In this document: piece by piece, positions 29,780 through 38,069 of the stretch
Position numbering within the stretch: position 1 is the first letter of the stretch
How the letters are laid out: every line of letters begins with the position of its first letter
Assembly: GCF_039645995.1 (NCBI RefSeq)
Contig: NZ_CP147920.1
Location: forward strand, 2,418,001-2,482,000
From: Sulfurimonas sp. HSL3-1
Lineage (GTDB): Bacteria > Campylobacterota > Campylobacteria > Campylobacterales > Sulfurimonadaceae
Direction of reading: 5' to 3'
Length of the DNA: 64,000 nt
Made by a program: the position numbers and the translations under genes
Notes under the pieces: generated by a model
Seen by the model: the letters and a program-made list of their open reading frames with translations, nothing else
The model's database searches: none
What the model was told of the DNA's origin: nothing

Positions 29780-30556
29780 TTAATGTAATTGTGTATAGAG
29801 TTGGTGATAGTCTGCTGTCGAGATCTGGTGAGGGCGAACGGTAGAGGGGTAGCCGCGAGAGGATAGTGCGGCCTGGACCTCTTCTTTACCGTAGCGTGCG
29901 GAGAGATTTTTCAGCAACGTTTTGCGCGGCTGGGCAAATGCCGTTTTGAGCATCTGTTCAAACGCATCCGATGCCCGATTCGCCGTTTTTTTCATGAGCA
30001 GGACGGCAGAATCGACTTTGGGCGGCGGCGCGAACGCTTCGGGCGGGACATGGACGAGGATACTGACCTCTGCCACGCTCTGGGCTATCACACTGAGTGC
30101 ACCAAAATTTTTCTCTCCAGGTGAGGCGGAGAACTTCTCCGCGACTTCACGCTGAACCATAACAAGCAGAAATTCGCACTTCGGATCGGCGAGGGCTTTG
30201 AGGATAATGTTCGTCGCGATGTAATATGGCAGGTTCGCCACCAACTCGTACGGAACATCAAGCAGCTCACTCTTCCAGTGCTCGAGGACGTCGCCGCAGT
30301 GCAGCGTCAATCGACCGGTAGTGATCTCATCCGTGAAAACTTCATTCAGGTGCTTGCATAGATCGGTATCGACCTCAAAAGCATCGACGCTTTTGACATC
30401 AACTAAAAACTTAGTTAAATCACCTAAGCCAGGCCCGATCTCCGCAACTCTTCTGTCGCTGTCGGGCATCGCTTCGATGATCTTGCGCAAAACGCTCTGA
30501 TCTTTCAGAAAATTCTGACCAAACTGTTTTTTGGCCACAATCCGTGTGTTATTCAT
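29780..30556 (-). CDS. rsmA: 16S rRNA dimethyladenosine transferase RsmA/KsgA
   Basis: 258 residues. The N-terminal KKQFGQNFLKDQSVLRKI and the SAM-binding VAEIGPGLGDLTKFL are diagnostic, and the catalytic motif is VANLPYYIATNII. The PPPKVDSAVL stretch and the C-terminal helical domain complete the family pattern. It dimethylates two adjacent adenines in helix 45 of 16S rRNA. It is upstream of rnj, probably in the same transcript. Confidence 0.95.
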   Translation of the reverse strand: MNNTRIVAKKQFGQNFLKDQSVLRKIIEAMPDSDRRVAEIGPGLGDLTKFLVDVKSVDAFEVDTDLCKHLNEVFTDEITTGRLTLHCGDVLEHWKSELLDVPYELVANLPYYIATNIILKALADPKCEFLLVMVQREVAEKFSASPGEKNFGALSVIAQSVAEVSILVHVPPEAFAPPPKVDSAVLLMKKTANRASDAFEQMLKTAFAQPRKTLLKNLSARYGKEEVQAALSSRGYPSTVRPHQISTADYHQLYTQLH

Positions 30557-30608
30557 GGCACATTATACACCAATTTTCATTAACTTTGCATGCCCGAGGG
30601 GGCAAAGG

Positions 30609-32036
30609 CTACATCAGCCCCCTCAGCATAAGGTACCAGTACATCGGTTTGAGCATGTACACGTCAAAATACCACCACATCACGCGCGGTTTTTCCGGTG
30701 CCAGGAACGGGATCGTCGGTGCGAATCCCTCGTAGTTGAACTCGGCCATGATGATTTCGCCGTACTCGGTTTTCAGCGGGCAGACCGTATAGCCGTCGAA
30801 CTTCTCTTTGGGCGTTTTGCCCTGCATGACCGCCAGGAGGTTGTCTTGCAGCACCGGACCGTGGTGCCGCGCCGATCCGCCGGTTTTCCCCATCGGGATA
30901 CCGCAGACGTCCCCGATGCCGAAGACATTCGGGAAGCGGGGGTGCTGCAGCGTATATTTGTCCACTTCGAGCCACCCGTCGCCGCCGGCCAGCGGGGAGT
31001 TGACCACGGCATCCGGCGGGCTCATCGGCGGCACGATATGGATAAAGTCGTAAGGCATCTCGATCCTGTCGGATTTGCTCACCGTTTCATACGTGTCGAA
31101 ATCCTCGTCGTACACCTCTTCATCGTACGCATGGATATAGGTGGCGACCTTGCCCTCTACGTCAATCGATTCAAGGTGGTGGCTGAAGTAGTTGGTGATA
31201 CTGTCGTAGCGTTTCTGCGCCTCGCCCAGCGCGTCGGCGATCGGTTTCAGGAAGAAAAGGTTCGGGAACGACGTCGTAAAGGCGTAATCGGCAGACAGCC
31301 CCTCCTTCTTCAGGTAGTCGGCGCTGAGGTAGAGGATCTTCTGCGGGGCGCCGCCGCATTTGATCGGCGTGTTGGGCTGGGTATAGATGACCTTCGGTTT
31401 ACCGTTCTTCGCGGCTGCTTTGAGATCGTTGAACCACTCCCAGGTGATCTCCCCGCCTTTGGCGGTCCCAGCTTCGGGGTTGTTCAGGTAGACGCTGGAG
31501 ATGCCGTGCGTACCGATATCGTCCTCGGTGAGCCCTTTGATGGCGTCGTAGTGGCAGACAATGCCCGTCGCAACGACCAGATAGTCGTAGGCGACCTCTT
31601 CGCCCCCGCGGGTCGTTACCCGGTTGTTGTCCGGGTCAAAGCTGGCCACTTCATCCTTGATCCAGGTCACGTCATCGGGGATAAAGTCGCTGTTGGGCTT
31701 GACAATATCCTCATGGGTATAGAGCCCCGCGGCCATAAAGATCTGTCCCGGCTGGTAGAGGTGGATCTCGTTGGGTGCGATAATCGTGATATCCGGGTCC
31801 GAAATGGCGCGGTGCAGCCGCGCCAGGGCCATGATCGCACCGGATCCGCCGCCGACGATAAGGATCTTCCCCTTCACATCGACGGCTTCCGCTGAAGCTG
31901 CCGGCGCGGTCGAGGCCAGCACCGACGCCGCCACCGGGGAGATCCCCATCAGTTTAAGCGCATCGCGTCGACTCAGTCCCGCCGTATCCGGCAGCTCAAG
32001 TTCATCCCGCTGTTCAAGCAACTCTTCGCGTTTCAT
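30609..32036 (-). CDS. Tat-exported sulfide:quinone reductase-like flavoprotein
   Basis: 475 residues. A Tat signal is present at residues 20-50 (SRRDALKLMGISPVAASVLASTAPAASA). The FAD motif is KILIVGGGSGAIMALARL, with YDYLVVATGIVCHYDAIKGL, TPIKCGGAPQKILYLSADYLKKEG and VFGIGDVCGIPMGKTGGSAR. The three cysteines (about residues 160, 227 and 383) lie at places where SQR enzymes use a Cys pair or triplet. The PIKCGGAPQKI block is closest to type II SQR. The protein ends with an amphipathic WWYFDVYMLKPMYWYLMLRG membrane-binding stretch. It probably oxidises sulfide at the periplasmic face and reduces quinone. It is the last gene of the hyp unit. Confidence 0.8.
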   Translation of the reverse strand: MKREELLEQRDELELPDTAGLSRRDALKLMGISPVAASVLASTAPAASAEAVDVKGKILIVGGGSGAIMALARLHRAISDPDITIIAPNEIHLYQPGQIFMAAGLYTHEDIVKPNSDFIPDDVTWIKDEVASFDPDNNRVTTRGGEEVAYDYLVVATGIVCHYDAIKGLTEDDIGTHGISSVYLNNPEAGTAKGGEITWEWFNDLKAAAKNGKPKVIYTQPNTPIKCGGAPQKILYLSADYLKKEGLSADYAFTTSFPNLFFLKPIADALGEAQKRYDSITNYFSHHLESIDVEGKVATYIHAYDEEVYDEDFDTYETVSKSDRIEMPYDFIHIVPPMSPPDAVVNSPLAGGDGWLEVDKYTLQHPRFPNVFGIGDVCGIPMGKTGGSARHHGPVLQDNLLAVMQGKTPKEKFDGYTVCPLKTEYGEIIMAEFNYEGFAPTIPFLAPEKPRVMWWYFDVYMLKPMYWYLMLRGLM

Positions 32037-32094
32037 CGTAGCTCCTTCTGTTTGCTCTTATTGTATGATAACTTCCGTCCTAATGACGAAAAAA

Positions 32095-32844
32095 TCACTG
32101 TTTTACCAAACTTGTTTCCCATCCGTCGTATTGCCCCTCGAAGGCTTCCGCCCAGGCAATGATCTGAAGCGTTACCGCATCGATATCGTAGTAATACGGT
32201 GCGTCCATGCGGTAAAACTGAACCCCGAACGGCGGGCTGACCTCCTCCGGTGGAGCATCAGCCTGCACTTTGAAGCCTTCGGTACTGATACGCTCGACGA
32301 AGCGCTCACGCCCCTCATGTTTTGAAAAAAAGGCCCGGTGCTCGATCGCCCGCCGGATGCGGAGATTGTCGCCGGCGGCTTTAAGCCGATCGCAGGTGTG
32401 GTGGTTCTGGATGAGCTGCCACTCCCGGTCCGTAGGGAAAAGGAGTTTGCGGTACACCTCCCACTCCGTATCGAGCCGGGAACCGGATTCGTAGGTGTAA
32501 TCCGTGAAAGCGCCCATCGTGGCGGCAATGACGTCGGGCCATTCAAAATCGAATTTGAGGTAATAGACAAAATGGACCTCGCCCCCCGTCACAATACGCC
32601 CGACATATTTGCCGACGCGGTAACGCAGCGCCTCCATCTCCAGCCGGTCCTCGATCTCCTTGACCATGTCCGCTTCGCTCTCAACGACGAACCCTTCGGG
32701 CGTGGCCGTGTTCAAACGGAGCTTGAGAAAGCCCACGTATCCCAGCGCATCGTTGGGGAGCGCATCGGCCACCTCGGCATTGAACGCCACGGTCGCAGGG
32801 TTTCCATCCACCGGTTTCATATAGTTTTCCCAGATCTCCTGCAT
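32095..32844 (-). CDS. DUF695/RraB domain protein in the hyp operon
   Basis: 249 residues. The N-terminal about 145 residues fit the DUF695 pattern (WENYMKPVDGNPATVAFNAE). The C-terminal about 85 residues (RAFFSKHEGRERFVERISTEGF to AWAEAFEGQYDGWET) match the RraB/ribonuclease E inhibitor B-like domain, which ends in the family's DGWET. The start is only 3 bases after the hypA stop, so it is co-transcribed with the hydrogenase maturation genes. RraB regulates RNase E in gamma-proteobacteria, but the organism here appears to use RNase J, so the target must be different. Its function is unknown. Confidence 0.6.
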   Translation of the reverse strand: MQEIWENYMKPVDGNPATVAFNAEVADALPNDALGYVGFLKLRLNTATPEGFVVESEADMVKEIEDRLEMEALRYRVGKYVGRIVTGGEVHFVYYLKFDFEWPDVIAATMGAFTDYTYESGSRLDTEWEVYRKLLFPTDREWQLIQNHHTCDRLKAAGDNLRIRRAIEHRAFFSKHEGRERFVERISTEGFKVQADAPPEEVSPPFGVQFYRMDAPYYYDIDAVTLQIIAWAEAFEGQYDGWETSLVKQ

Positions 32845-32847
32845 GGT

Positions 32848-33189
32848 CTACTCCATTTCCAAACTCATCAGATACATCTCTTCGCCGTCAACGACGTCGA
32901 CTTCCAGACTTTCGCATGCAGGGCAGCGGTACCAGACCTTCTCCAGCTCGCTTCGGCTCCCGCATTGGCGGCAGGTCAAGGTGACGGGCTGAATGTCCAT
33001 CACGAAATCTGCCCCGTCGCAGACGGTCCGCTCCTTGAACGTGTTGAAGGCGATCTCGAGCAGATGCGGCTCCACGCCGCTCATGACCCCGATTTTGACG
33101 ATCACCTTCGTCACACGCTCCGCCTCATGCTCCGCAGCGTGCTTCTCCACCTGTTCCAATAAAGCCTGTACAACGGAATACTCATGCAT
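32848..33189 (-). CDS. hypA: Hydrogenase nickel incorporation protein HypA
   Basis: 113 residues from ATG 33189, chosen because nickel-binding HypA must start Met-His-Glu (MHEYSVVQALLEQVE). An ATG 12 bases upstream would bury that motif. The zinc site is TCRQCG and RCPAC. HypA with HypB inserts nickel into the large subunit. The gap of 118 bases to hypE holds no gene. Confidence 0.93.
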   Translation of the reverse strand: MHEYSVVQALLEQVEKHAAEHEAERVTKVIVKIGVMSGVEPHLLEIAFNTFKERTVCDGADFVMDIQPVTLTCRQCGSRSELEKVWYRCPACESLEVDVVDGEEMYLMSLEME

Positions 33190-33307
33190 GAAAAACTCCA
33201 TGCAGAGTATTGATATTGTCCTCGGCTACGCCTACTCCATTTGTGCTCACTCTATTGCGCAGTTCCGCTTTGCTGCACCACTTCGTTACATCATGCATAA
33301 CAAACTC

Positions 33308-34306
33308 CTAACAGATCCTCGGCAACAGTTCGCCCTTAGGGAGATCGAGGAAACGGCGGCTGCCGAACGCGGAGTGCAGCACCACCTTGCCCGGGTACTG
33401 CGTCGTCGCCCGGCCGATCACCGCCGCGTCGCGGCAGAACCCGAACCGCTGCAGTGCGCTCACGGCAAAGGCCGCGTGCATCGGCGCGACGGCGGCAACG
33501 AAGGTCCCCTCGTTGGCCAGGTCCGTCGCTTCGAACCCGAACATTTCACAGATCCCCTGCACCTCATCGCTGACCTTGATCGCGGCCTCCTCGATCTCCA
33601 GGCAGACGTCGCTGTTTTCCGCCCATTCGTTCAAGACGGCGGCCAAACCGCCCCGGGTCGCGTCGCGTAGGGCACTGACGGAGATGTTTTCCGCCAGCAG
33701 CGCCTCGACGGCGGGCCAGAGCGTTTCGCAGTCGCTGCCGAGATCGGCGCTGACCTCCAGCCCCTCACGGGCCATCAGCACCGTCGCCCCGTGGCGTCCG
33801 ATATCGCGCGATGCGATGATCACGTCGCCCTCTTTGATCGCCTGAGAGGAGATCCCCTCACGCATGACCGCGCCGATACCCGCCGTATTGATAAAGAGTT
33901 TGTCGACGCTTCCCCGGGGCACGACCTTGGTATCTCCGCAGACGATCTTCGCCCCGGACTTTTCCAGCTCCTTGGCCATACTTTCAACAATGCGTTCCAG
34001 CTCCTCGAATGCGAAGCCCTCTTCGATCATAAAGGCCGAACTGAGATAGAGCGGCTTCGCGCCCATCATAGAGAGGTCGTTGACGGTGCCGGCGACCGCC
34101 AGCTTCCCGATGTCACCCCCCTCGAAAAAGAGCGGGCTGACCGTAAAGCTGTCCGTCGTGAACGCGATCTTCCCCTGCGTCTGCAGCACCGCCGCATCCT
34201 CGGCCTTGATGAGGATGTCGTTTTTGAAATGGCGGTAGAACAGGTCGTGGATGAGCTTGTTCGTCTCTTCGCCGCCCCCGCCGTGGCTGAGTTGTACCTG
34301 TTTCAT
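33308..34306 (-). CDS. hypE: Hydrogenase maturation protein HypE (carbamoyl dehydratase)
   Basis: 332 residues from ATG 34306, set by the ATGA overlap with hypD. The N-terminal HGGGGEETNKLI and the C-terminal PRIC are diagnostic. The terminal cysteine receives the carbamoyl group from HypF and is dehydrated to the thiocyanate that supplies the CN ligands. It lies downstream of hypD. Confidence 0.95.
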   Translation of the reverse strand: MKQVQLSHGGGGEETNKLIHDLFYRHFKNDILIKAEDAAVLQTQGKIAFTTDSFTVSPLFFEGGDIGKLAVAGTVNDLSMMGAKPLYLSSAFMIEEGFAFEELERIVESMAKELEKSGAKIVCGDTKVVPRGSVDKLFINTAGIGAVMREGISSQAIKEGDVIIASRDIGRHGATVLMAREGLEVSADLGSDCETLWPAVEALLAENISVSALRDATRGGLAAVLNEWAENSDVCLEIEEAAIKVSDEVQGICEMFGFEATDLANEGTFVAAVAPMHAAFAVSALQRFGFCRDAAVIGRATTQYPGKVVLHSAFGSRRFLDLPKGELLPRIC

Positions 34307-35430
34307 CCGAGCACCCCCGCATAGCGGTAGTAGGCGTTGCACGCCCCTTCCGAACTGACCATGCAGCTGCCCAAAGGGCTGTTCGGGGTACAGGCCGTTC
34401 CAAAGACCTTGCACTCCATCGGCTTCGCGAGCCCCTTGAGGATCGTGCCGCAGATGCAGAGTTTATGGTCGTCGATGGGTTCCGTCGGCAGCACCTCTGC
34501 GAACACTTTTTCCGCATCGAGATACGCAAATTCGTCCCGAAGCTCCAGAGCGCTGTCGGGAATATCCCCGATCCCGCGCCAGCGGAAATGGCTGCGCGGC
34601 TGCAGATACATGTCAATGAGCTGCTGGGCTTTAACGTTGCCTTCCATCGTCACCGAACGGGAGTATTCGATCTCCAGTTCGGCGCGCCCCTCTTTCTGCT
34701 GCCGTACAGCCATCAGGATCCCCTGCATCACATCGACGGGTTCGAAACCGCATACGACGACAGGGGTGCCGTACTTCTGAGGCAGCGGCGCGTAGATCTT
34801 CGCCCCGGTGATGACGCTGACGTGCGAAGGCCCGATAAAGGCGTTGATCTTCGCCTGGCCGTCGCTCATGATCGCGTCGATCGCCGGCGGCACGAGCACA
34901 TGGTTGATATGGAAATAGAGGTTGTCGACCTTCTGGGTAACTACCGCGTGCAGCAGCGCTGCCGTCATCGGCGTCGTCGTCTCAAACCCGATCGCAAAAA
35001 AGACCACCCGCTTGTCAGGGTTTTCCTTGGCGATCTTGAGCGCGTCCATCGGCGTATAGAGCGGCCGGATATCACGCCCCGCAGCCCGTTCGGCGGCCAG
35101 GGAGCTCTGCGATCCCGGCACGCGGATCATATCGCCCAGGGTCACCAGGATCGTATCCTCCATCCGTGCCAGCGCGATGGCGTGGTCAATCCGCTCTTTG
35201 GGCATGATACAGACCGGGCAGCCGGGGCCGTGAATAAAGTCGATGTTGTCCGGCAGCAGCTGCGGCAGACCGTATTTCATAATCGTATGCGTATGGCCCC
35301 CGCACACTTCCATGATCCGCAGCGGTTCGTGCAGCGCTTTCGCCTCCTCCCCGATCTGTGCGGCCAGCATCCGGATTGTGGCGGGGTCTCTGAACCCGTC
35401 GTAAAGGTCTTTGAGTTTCAGTTCGCTCAT
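34303..35430 (-). CDS. hypD: Hydrogenase maturation protein HypD
   Basis: 375 residues. Characteristic stretches are IMEVCGGHTHTIMKYGL, FIHGPGCPVC, FFAIGFETTTP and the C-terminal iron-sulfur region with KLCICGTILKGLAKPMECKVFG and CTPNSPLGSCMVSSEGAC. HypD with HypC forms the scaffold on which Fe(CN)2CO is built. It overlaps hypC (ATGA) and hypE (ATGA). Confidence 0.96.
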   Translation of the reverse strand: MSELKLKDLYDGFRDPATIRMLAAQIGEEAKALHEPLRIMEVCGGHTHTIMKYGLPQLLPDNIDFIHGPGCPVCIMPKERIDHAIALARMEDTILVTLGDMIRVPGSQSSLAAERAAGRDIRPLYTPMDALKIAKENPDKRVVFFAIGFETTTPMTAALLHAVVTQKVDNLYFHINHVLVPPAIDAIMSDGQAKINAFIGPSHVSVITGAKIYAPLPQKYGTPVVVCGFEPVDVMQGILMAVRQQKEGRAELEIEYSRSVTMEGNVKAQQLIDMYLQPRSHFRWRGIGDIPDSALELRDEFAYLDAEKVFAEVLPTEPIDDHKLCICGTILKGLAKPMECKVFGTACTPNSPLGSCMVSSEGACNAYYRYAGVLG

Positions 35431-35720
35431 GGTGCACCCCTGTTCTCGCAGTTGTCATCCTCCAGGACGACACGCGAGCGCTCTTCTTCGTCCATCTTCG
35501 CCAGGATCTCGTGGTAGACCTTGAGTGATTCGAGCGCGTCCTCCTCATCGATCTTGTTCATCACGAAACCGATATGGATCAGGACATAATCATCTATGTT
35601 GACGCTGCCCTCTTCCATCAGGTCCAGCCCCGCTTCGCGCTTGACACCCATTGTATCGACCACGGCACTGTTTTTCTCACGGTCGACGGAAACGACCTTT
35701 GAAGGGATAGAGAGACACAT
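35427..35720 (-). CDS. hypC: Hydrogenase maturation chaperone HypC
   Basis: 97 residues starting MCLSIPSKVV, with the essential Cys2, and the HypC pattern DYVLIHIGFVMNKIDEEDA. HypC carries the iron group from HypD to the large subunit. It starts 1 base after hypB. Confidence 0.95.
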   Translation of the reverse strand: MCLSIPSKVVSVDREKNSAVVDTMGVKREAGLDLMEEGSVNIDDYVLIHIGFVMNKIDEEDALESLKVYHEILAKMDEEERSRVVLEDDNCENRGAP

Positions 35721-35721
35721 C

Positions 35722-36516
35722 TTAGCTCCTCATCCTGCGTTTGAACTCGATCCACTCGATAACGCGCTGCACGGACGCTTCGTCTTTGATGCTGACCTCC
35801 AGGATATCGACGCCCGGTTTGATCTTGCGCGCCTCCGCCTTTTCATGTTCGATGTCGTAGTCAAAATAGGGAAGCAGGTCGGTTTTCGTGATCAGCACCA
35901 GGTCCGCCTGCCGGAACATGACAGGATACTTTTCAATCTTGTCGCTCCCTTCGGGCACGGAAACGAGTACGATGTTCAGGTGGGAACCGACGTCATAACT
36001 GGCCGGACAAACGAGGTTGCCGACGTTCTCGATAAAACAGACATCCAGGTCATCAAGCGGCATGTCGTGCAGCCCCTCGTGCACCATGAACGCATCGAGG
36101 TGGCAGGCGCTGCCCGTCTGGATCTGGTAGGCAGGTACCCCCTTAGCCTTGATGCGCTCGGCATCCCGGCTCGTTTCCAGGTCCCCCTCGATCACGCCGA
36201 AGCGGAAAGGGGCACGTTCCGCCATCTGCTCCAGCAGGGTCGTCTTCCCGCTGCCCGGACTGCTCATCAGGTTGATGGAGAGCACCCCGTGGTCGTCGAA
36301 GTGGGCACGGTTATGGCCCGCTTCGTGATCGTTCTTGTCCAGGATCTTTGTAATCACATCGATCGTCTTCTTGTCATTAAGCTGCGGATTATGGTGCAGC
36401 GTCTCGTGCGCCGCCTGATGGGCATGCGAATGCCCGTGGTGGTCATGATCGTGCTCATGATCATGATGGTGTCCGTGTGAATGTTCCGTCACACTGCAGC
36501 CGCAATCTTTACACAT
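35722..36516 (-). CDS. hypB: Hydrogenase nickel GTPase HypB
   Basis: 264 residues. The N-terminus has the high-affinity nickel motif CKDCGC and a long histidine stretch (residues 12-42, HSHGHHHDHEHDHDHHGHSH). The GTPase core shows LMSSPGSGKTTLLEQ (P-loop), FGVIEGDLETSRDAERI, CFIENVGNLVCP and ITKTDLLP. It is the first gene of the hypB-C-D-E-A unit. A palindromic site lies 230 bases upstream. Confidence 0.95.
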   Translation of the reverse strand: MCKDCGCSVTEHSHGHHHDHEHDHDHHGHSHAHQAAHETLHHNPQLNDKKTIDVITKILDKNDHEAGHNRAHFDDHGVLSINLMSSPGSGKTTLLEQMAERAPFRFGVIEGDLETSRDAERIKAKGVPAYQIQTGSACHLDAFMVHEGLHDMPLDDLDVCFIENVGNLVCPASYDVGSHLNIVLVSVPEGSDKIEKYPVMFRQADLVLITKTDLLPYFDYDIEHEKAEARKIKPGVDILEVSIKDEASVQRVIEWIEFKRRMRS

Positions 36517-36846
36517 ATTTTCTCCTTCTCAACCCGTCATAACCCGGGCCCTTTCATAGTATTGGTATTCTCTCATAAAGAAACAAACACCGGTGATCAT
36601 CGAGGATGATACCGACGAAACTGCCAAAAAAGACTGAGGATTTCCGCCCGCGCCGCTCATCCGTATTCCGACGAATCTCCACAGCGGCAGCGCTCCTGGG
36701 GGCGCAGGCATCCTACCGATTTCATTGCGTATTTCTTTCTGCAAATGAATAAGTATTCAGTTTTATATTAATTATAGTCTTGTTATGTAAAATTAAACTA
36801 AAAAAACGTCACTCTTATATAGCTTTGGAACCGGGAAAGGCGAAGG
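36517..36846. other. Divergent control region between hypB and the transposase-like gene
   Basis: 330 bases. The hypB-proximal part is GC-rich and holds no gene I can support. The distal part is AT-rich and contains TGAATAAGTATTCA (36746-36759). ATTATAGT at 36771-36778 offers a TATAAT box for the minus strand and TATAGT for the plus strand. Confidence 0.55.
36746..36759. promoter_or_regulatory. TGAAT-N4-ATTCA site upstream of hypB
   Basis: TGAATAAGTATTCA; only the two central bases break the dyad symmetry. It lies next to the divergent -10-like boxes at 36771-36778, in a position able to control both directions. Same pattern as 46660-46673 and 55927-55940. Confidence 0.6.
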
Positions 36847-37530
36847 ATGTCAACGCTTCAACACTGTCCCTACTGTCAAGGAAGTATTTACCGTCTGGGA
36901 GACGGCCGGTACAAGTGCGGGCGCTGCCGCCGAAAAGTCAGTCCCGCGCGCGTCGCGAAGGTACGAACGCTCATCGCGAGCTTCTCCCGGGACGAAAATG
37001 CCAGCGTCTCCGCCGAAGCGCTGGGACTGTCCTACGTCTCGGTCCACCGCTATTTCGGACAGTTCAGGCAGTTGTGCGCCCGCATCTGCGAGGATGAATA
37101 CGAGACGAGACGGCACCTCTCCTGCGAATACGAGGAGTATTTCTACCTGGAGCGGGCCAAAAAGCGGCGCAAAAACGCCGTGTTCGATGCCCACAACTTT
37201 CTCACCTTCGATTACGAGGGGCATCTCTACACGATCGTTATGCCCTCCCTGCAGCAGTTTCGCAACCAGTTCATCGAAGATGACCTCGAATCCGTCTACG
37301 CGGAGGAGTTCGCCCGTTTCCGGCGCCAGAGCCGCCTTATCAAGATCTCCTCGCGGCATAACAACATCGTCCGCTTCTGGGAATACTTTGAAGTGAACAT
37401 CCTCCGTTACCGGGGTGTATGCGACGAAAGCTTTCCCCTCTATCTCAAGGAGATGGAGTTCAAGTTCAACCACCCCGCCTCCGAACGGGAGCGGCTGCTG
37501 ATCGATTACTACTTCAAGGAGCACGAATGA
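36847..37530 (+). CDS. Transposase-derived (IS1595/ISXO2-like) protein, probably a domesticated DNA-binding protein
   Basis: 227 residues. Residues 7-27 form a zinc ribbon (CPYC then CGRC), followed by a helix-turn-helix (AEALGLSYVSVHRYFGQFRQL) as in the N-terminus of IS1595-family transposases. The C-terminal part keeps the family's end pattern (NNIVRFWEYFEVNILRYRGV, then YLKEMEFKFN). The catalytic core is shortened, and the usual VEVDETYFG block reads CEYEEYFYLE. No inverted repeats or target duplications are visible around it. Its stop overlaps the start of a hydrogenase protease gene (ATGA), so the two are co-expressed. I infer a regulator rather than an active transposase. Confidence 0.6.
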   Translation: MSTLQHCPYCQGSIYRLGDGRYKCGRCRRKVSPARVAKVRTLIASFSRDENASVSAEALGLSYVSVHRYFGQFRQLCARICEDEYETRRHLSCEYEEYFYLERAKKRRKNAVFDAHNFLTFDYEGHLYTIVMPSLQQFRNQFIEDDLESVYAEEFARFRRQSRLIKISSRHNNIVRFWEYFEVNILRYRGVCDESFPLYLKEMEFKFNHPASERERLLIDYYFKEHE

Positions 37531-38069
37531 TTCAAGCGACCACCGCCGTCCTGGGGGTCGGCAACATTCTCGAAAATGACGACGGCATCGCCGTCTACGC
37601 CGCGGCCTACCTCGATGCCAACTACCGCTTTGAGCCTTCAGTACGCATCATCAACGGCGGGGTCGAGGGGATCAATCTCCTCGACGTCTTTATCGAGCAC
37701 GAACGGGTGCTGATCCTCGACGCGATCGACATCGACGACGACGCGGGGAGCATCTATCATATCCCGGCGTCCGAGCTCACCGGTTACGGTCTGGGAAACG
37801 GGGGCGCGCATGAAGTGGGGGTGATCCAGTGCCTTGACATGCTGGAGCTGATGGGGAGGCCGCAGCCCGAATCGAGTGTACTGGGAATCGTGCCCGAACG
37901 CGTGGAAGTGCGCATCGGGCTTTCACCCTCCCTCACCGCCGCGTTCGAACGCTATGTCGAGAGCGCACTGAAAATTTTGCAAACCGCCGGCATTGACGTG
38001 CAGCGGCGCGAACCCGCCAGCTCCCTCGCGGAGGTTATCGAAGCCTTCCAGGCCTCCGGCGTCTCCTAG
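37527..38069 (+). CDS. NiFe hydrogenase maturation protease (HyaD/HybD family), active site intact
   Basis: 180 residues from ATG 37527, translationally coupled to the transposase-like gene. Family motifs are VLGVGNILENDDGIAV, IINGGVEGINLL and IVPERVEVRIGLSP. The three nickel ligands known in HybD (E16, D62, H93) correspond to an Asp in ENDDG, the Asp in LILDAI and the His in GGAHEVG, so the site looks functional. Such proteases clip the C-terminal tail of large subunits after nickel insertion. In this window HydB has such a tail and HupL does not, so HydB is the likely local substrate. Confidence 0.85.
   Translation: MIQATTAVLGVGNILENDDGIAVYAAAYLDANYRFEPSVRIINGGVEGINLLDVFIEHERVLILDAIDIDDDAGSIYHIPASELTGYGLGNGGAHEVGVIQCLDMLELMGRPQPESSVLGIVPERVEVRIGLSPSLTAAFERYVESALKILQTAGIDVQRREPASSLAEVIEAFQASGVS

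Noticed and set aside
36529-36744. 71-codon minus-strand frame upstream of hypB
   Set aside because: No ribosome-binding site and no recognisable product; more likely the leader of hypB.
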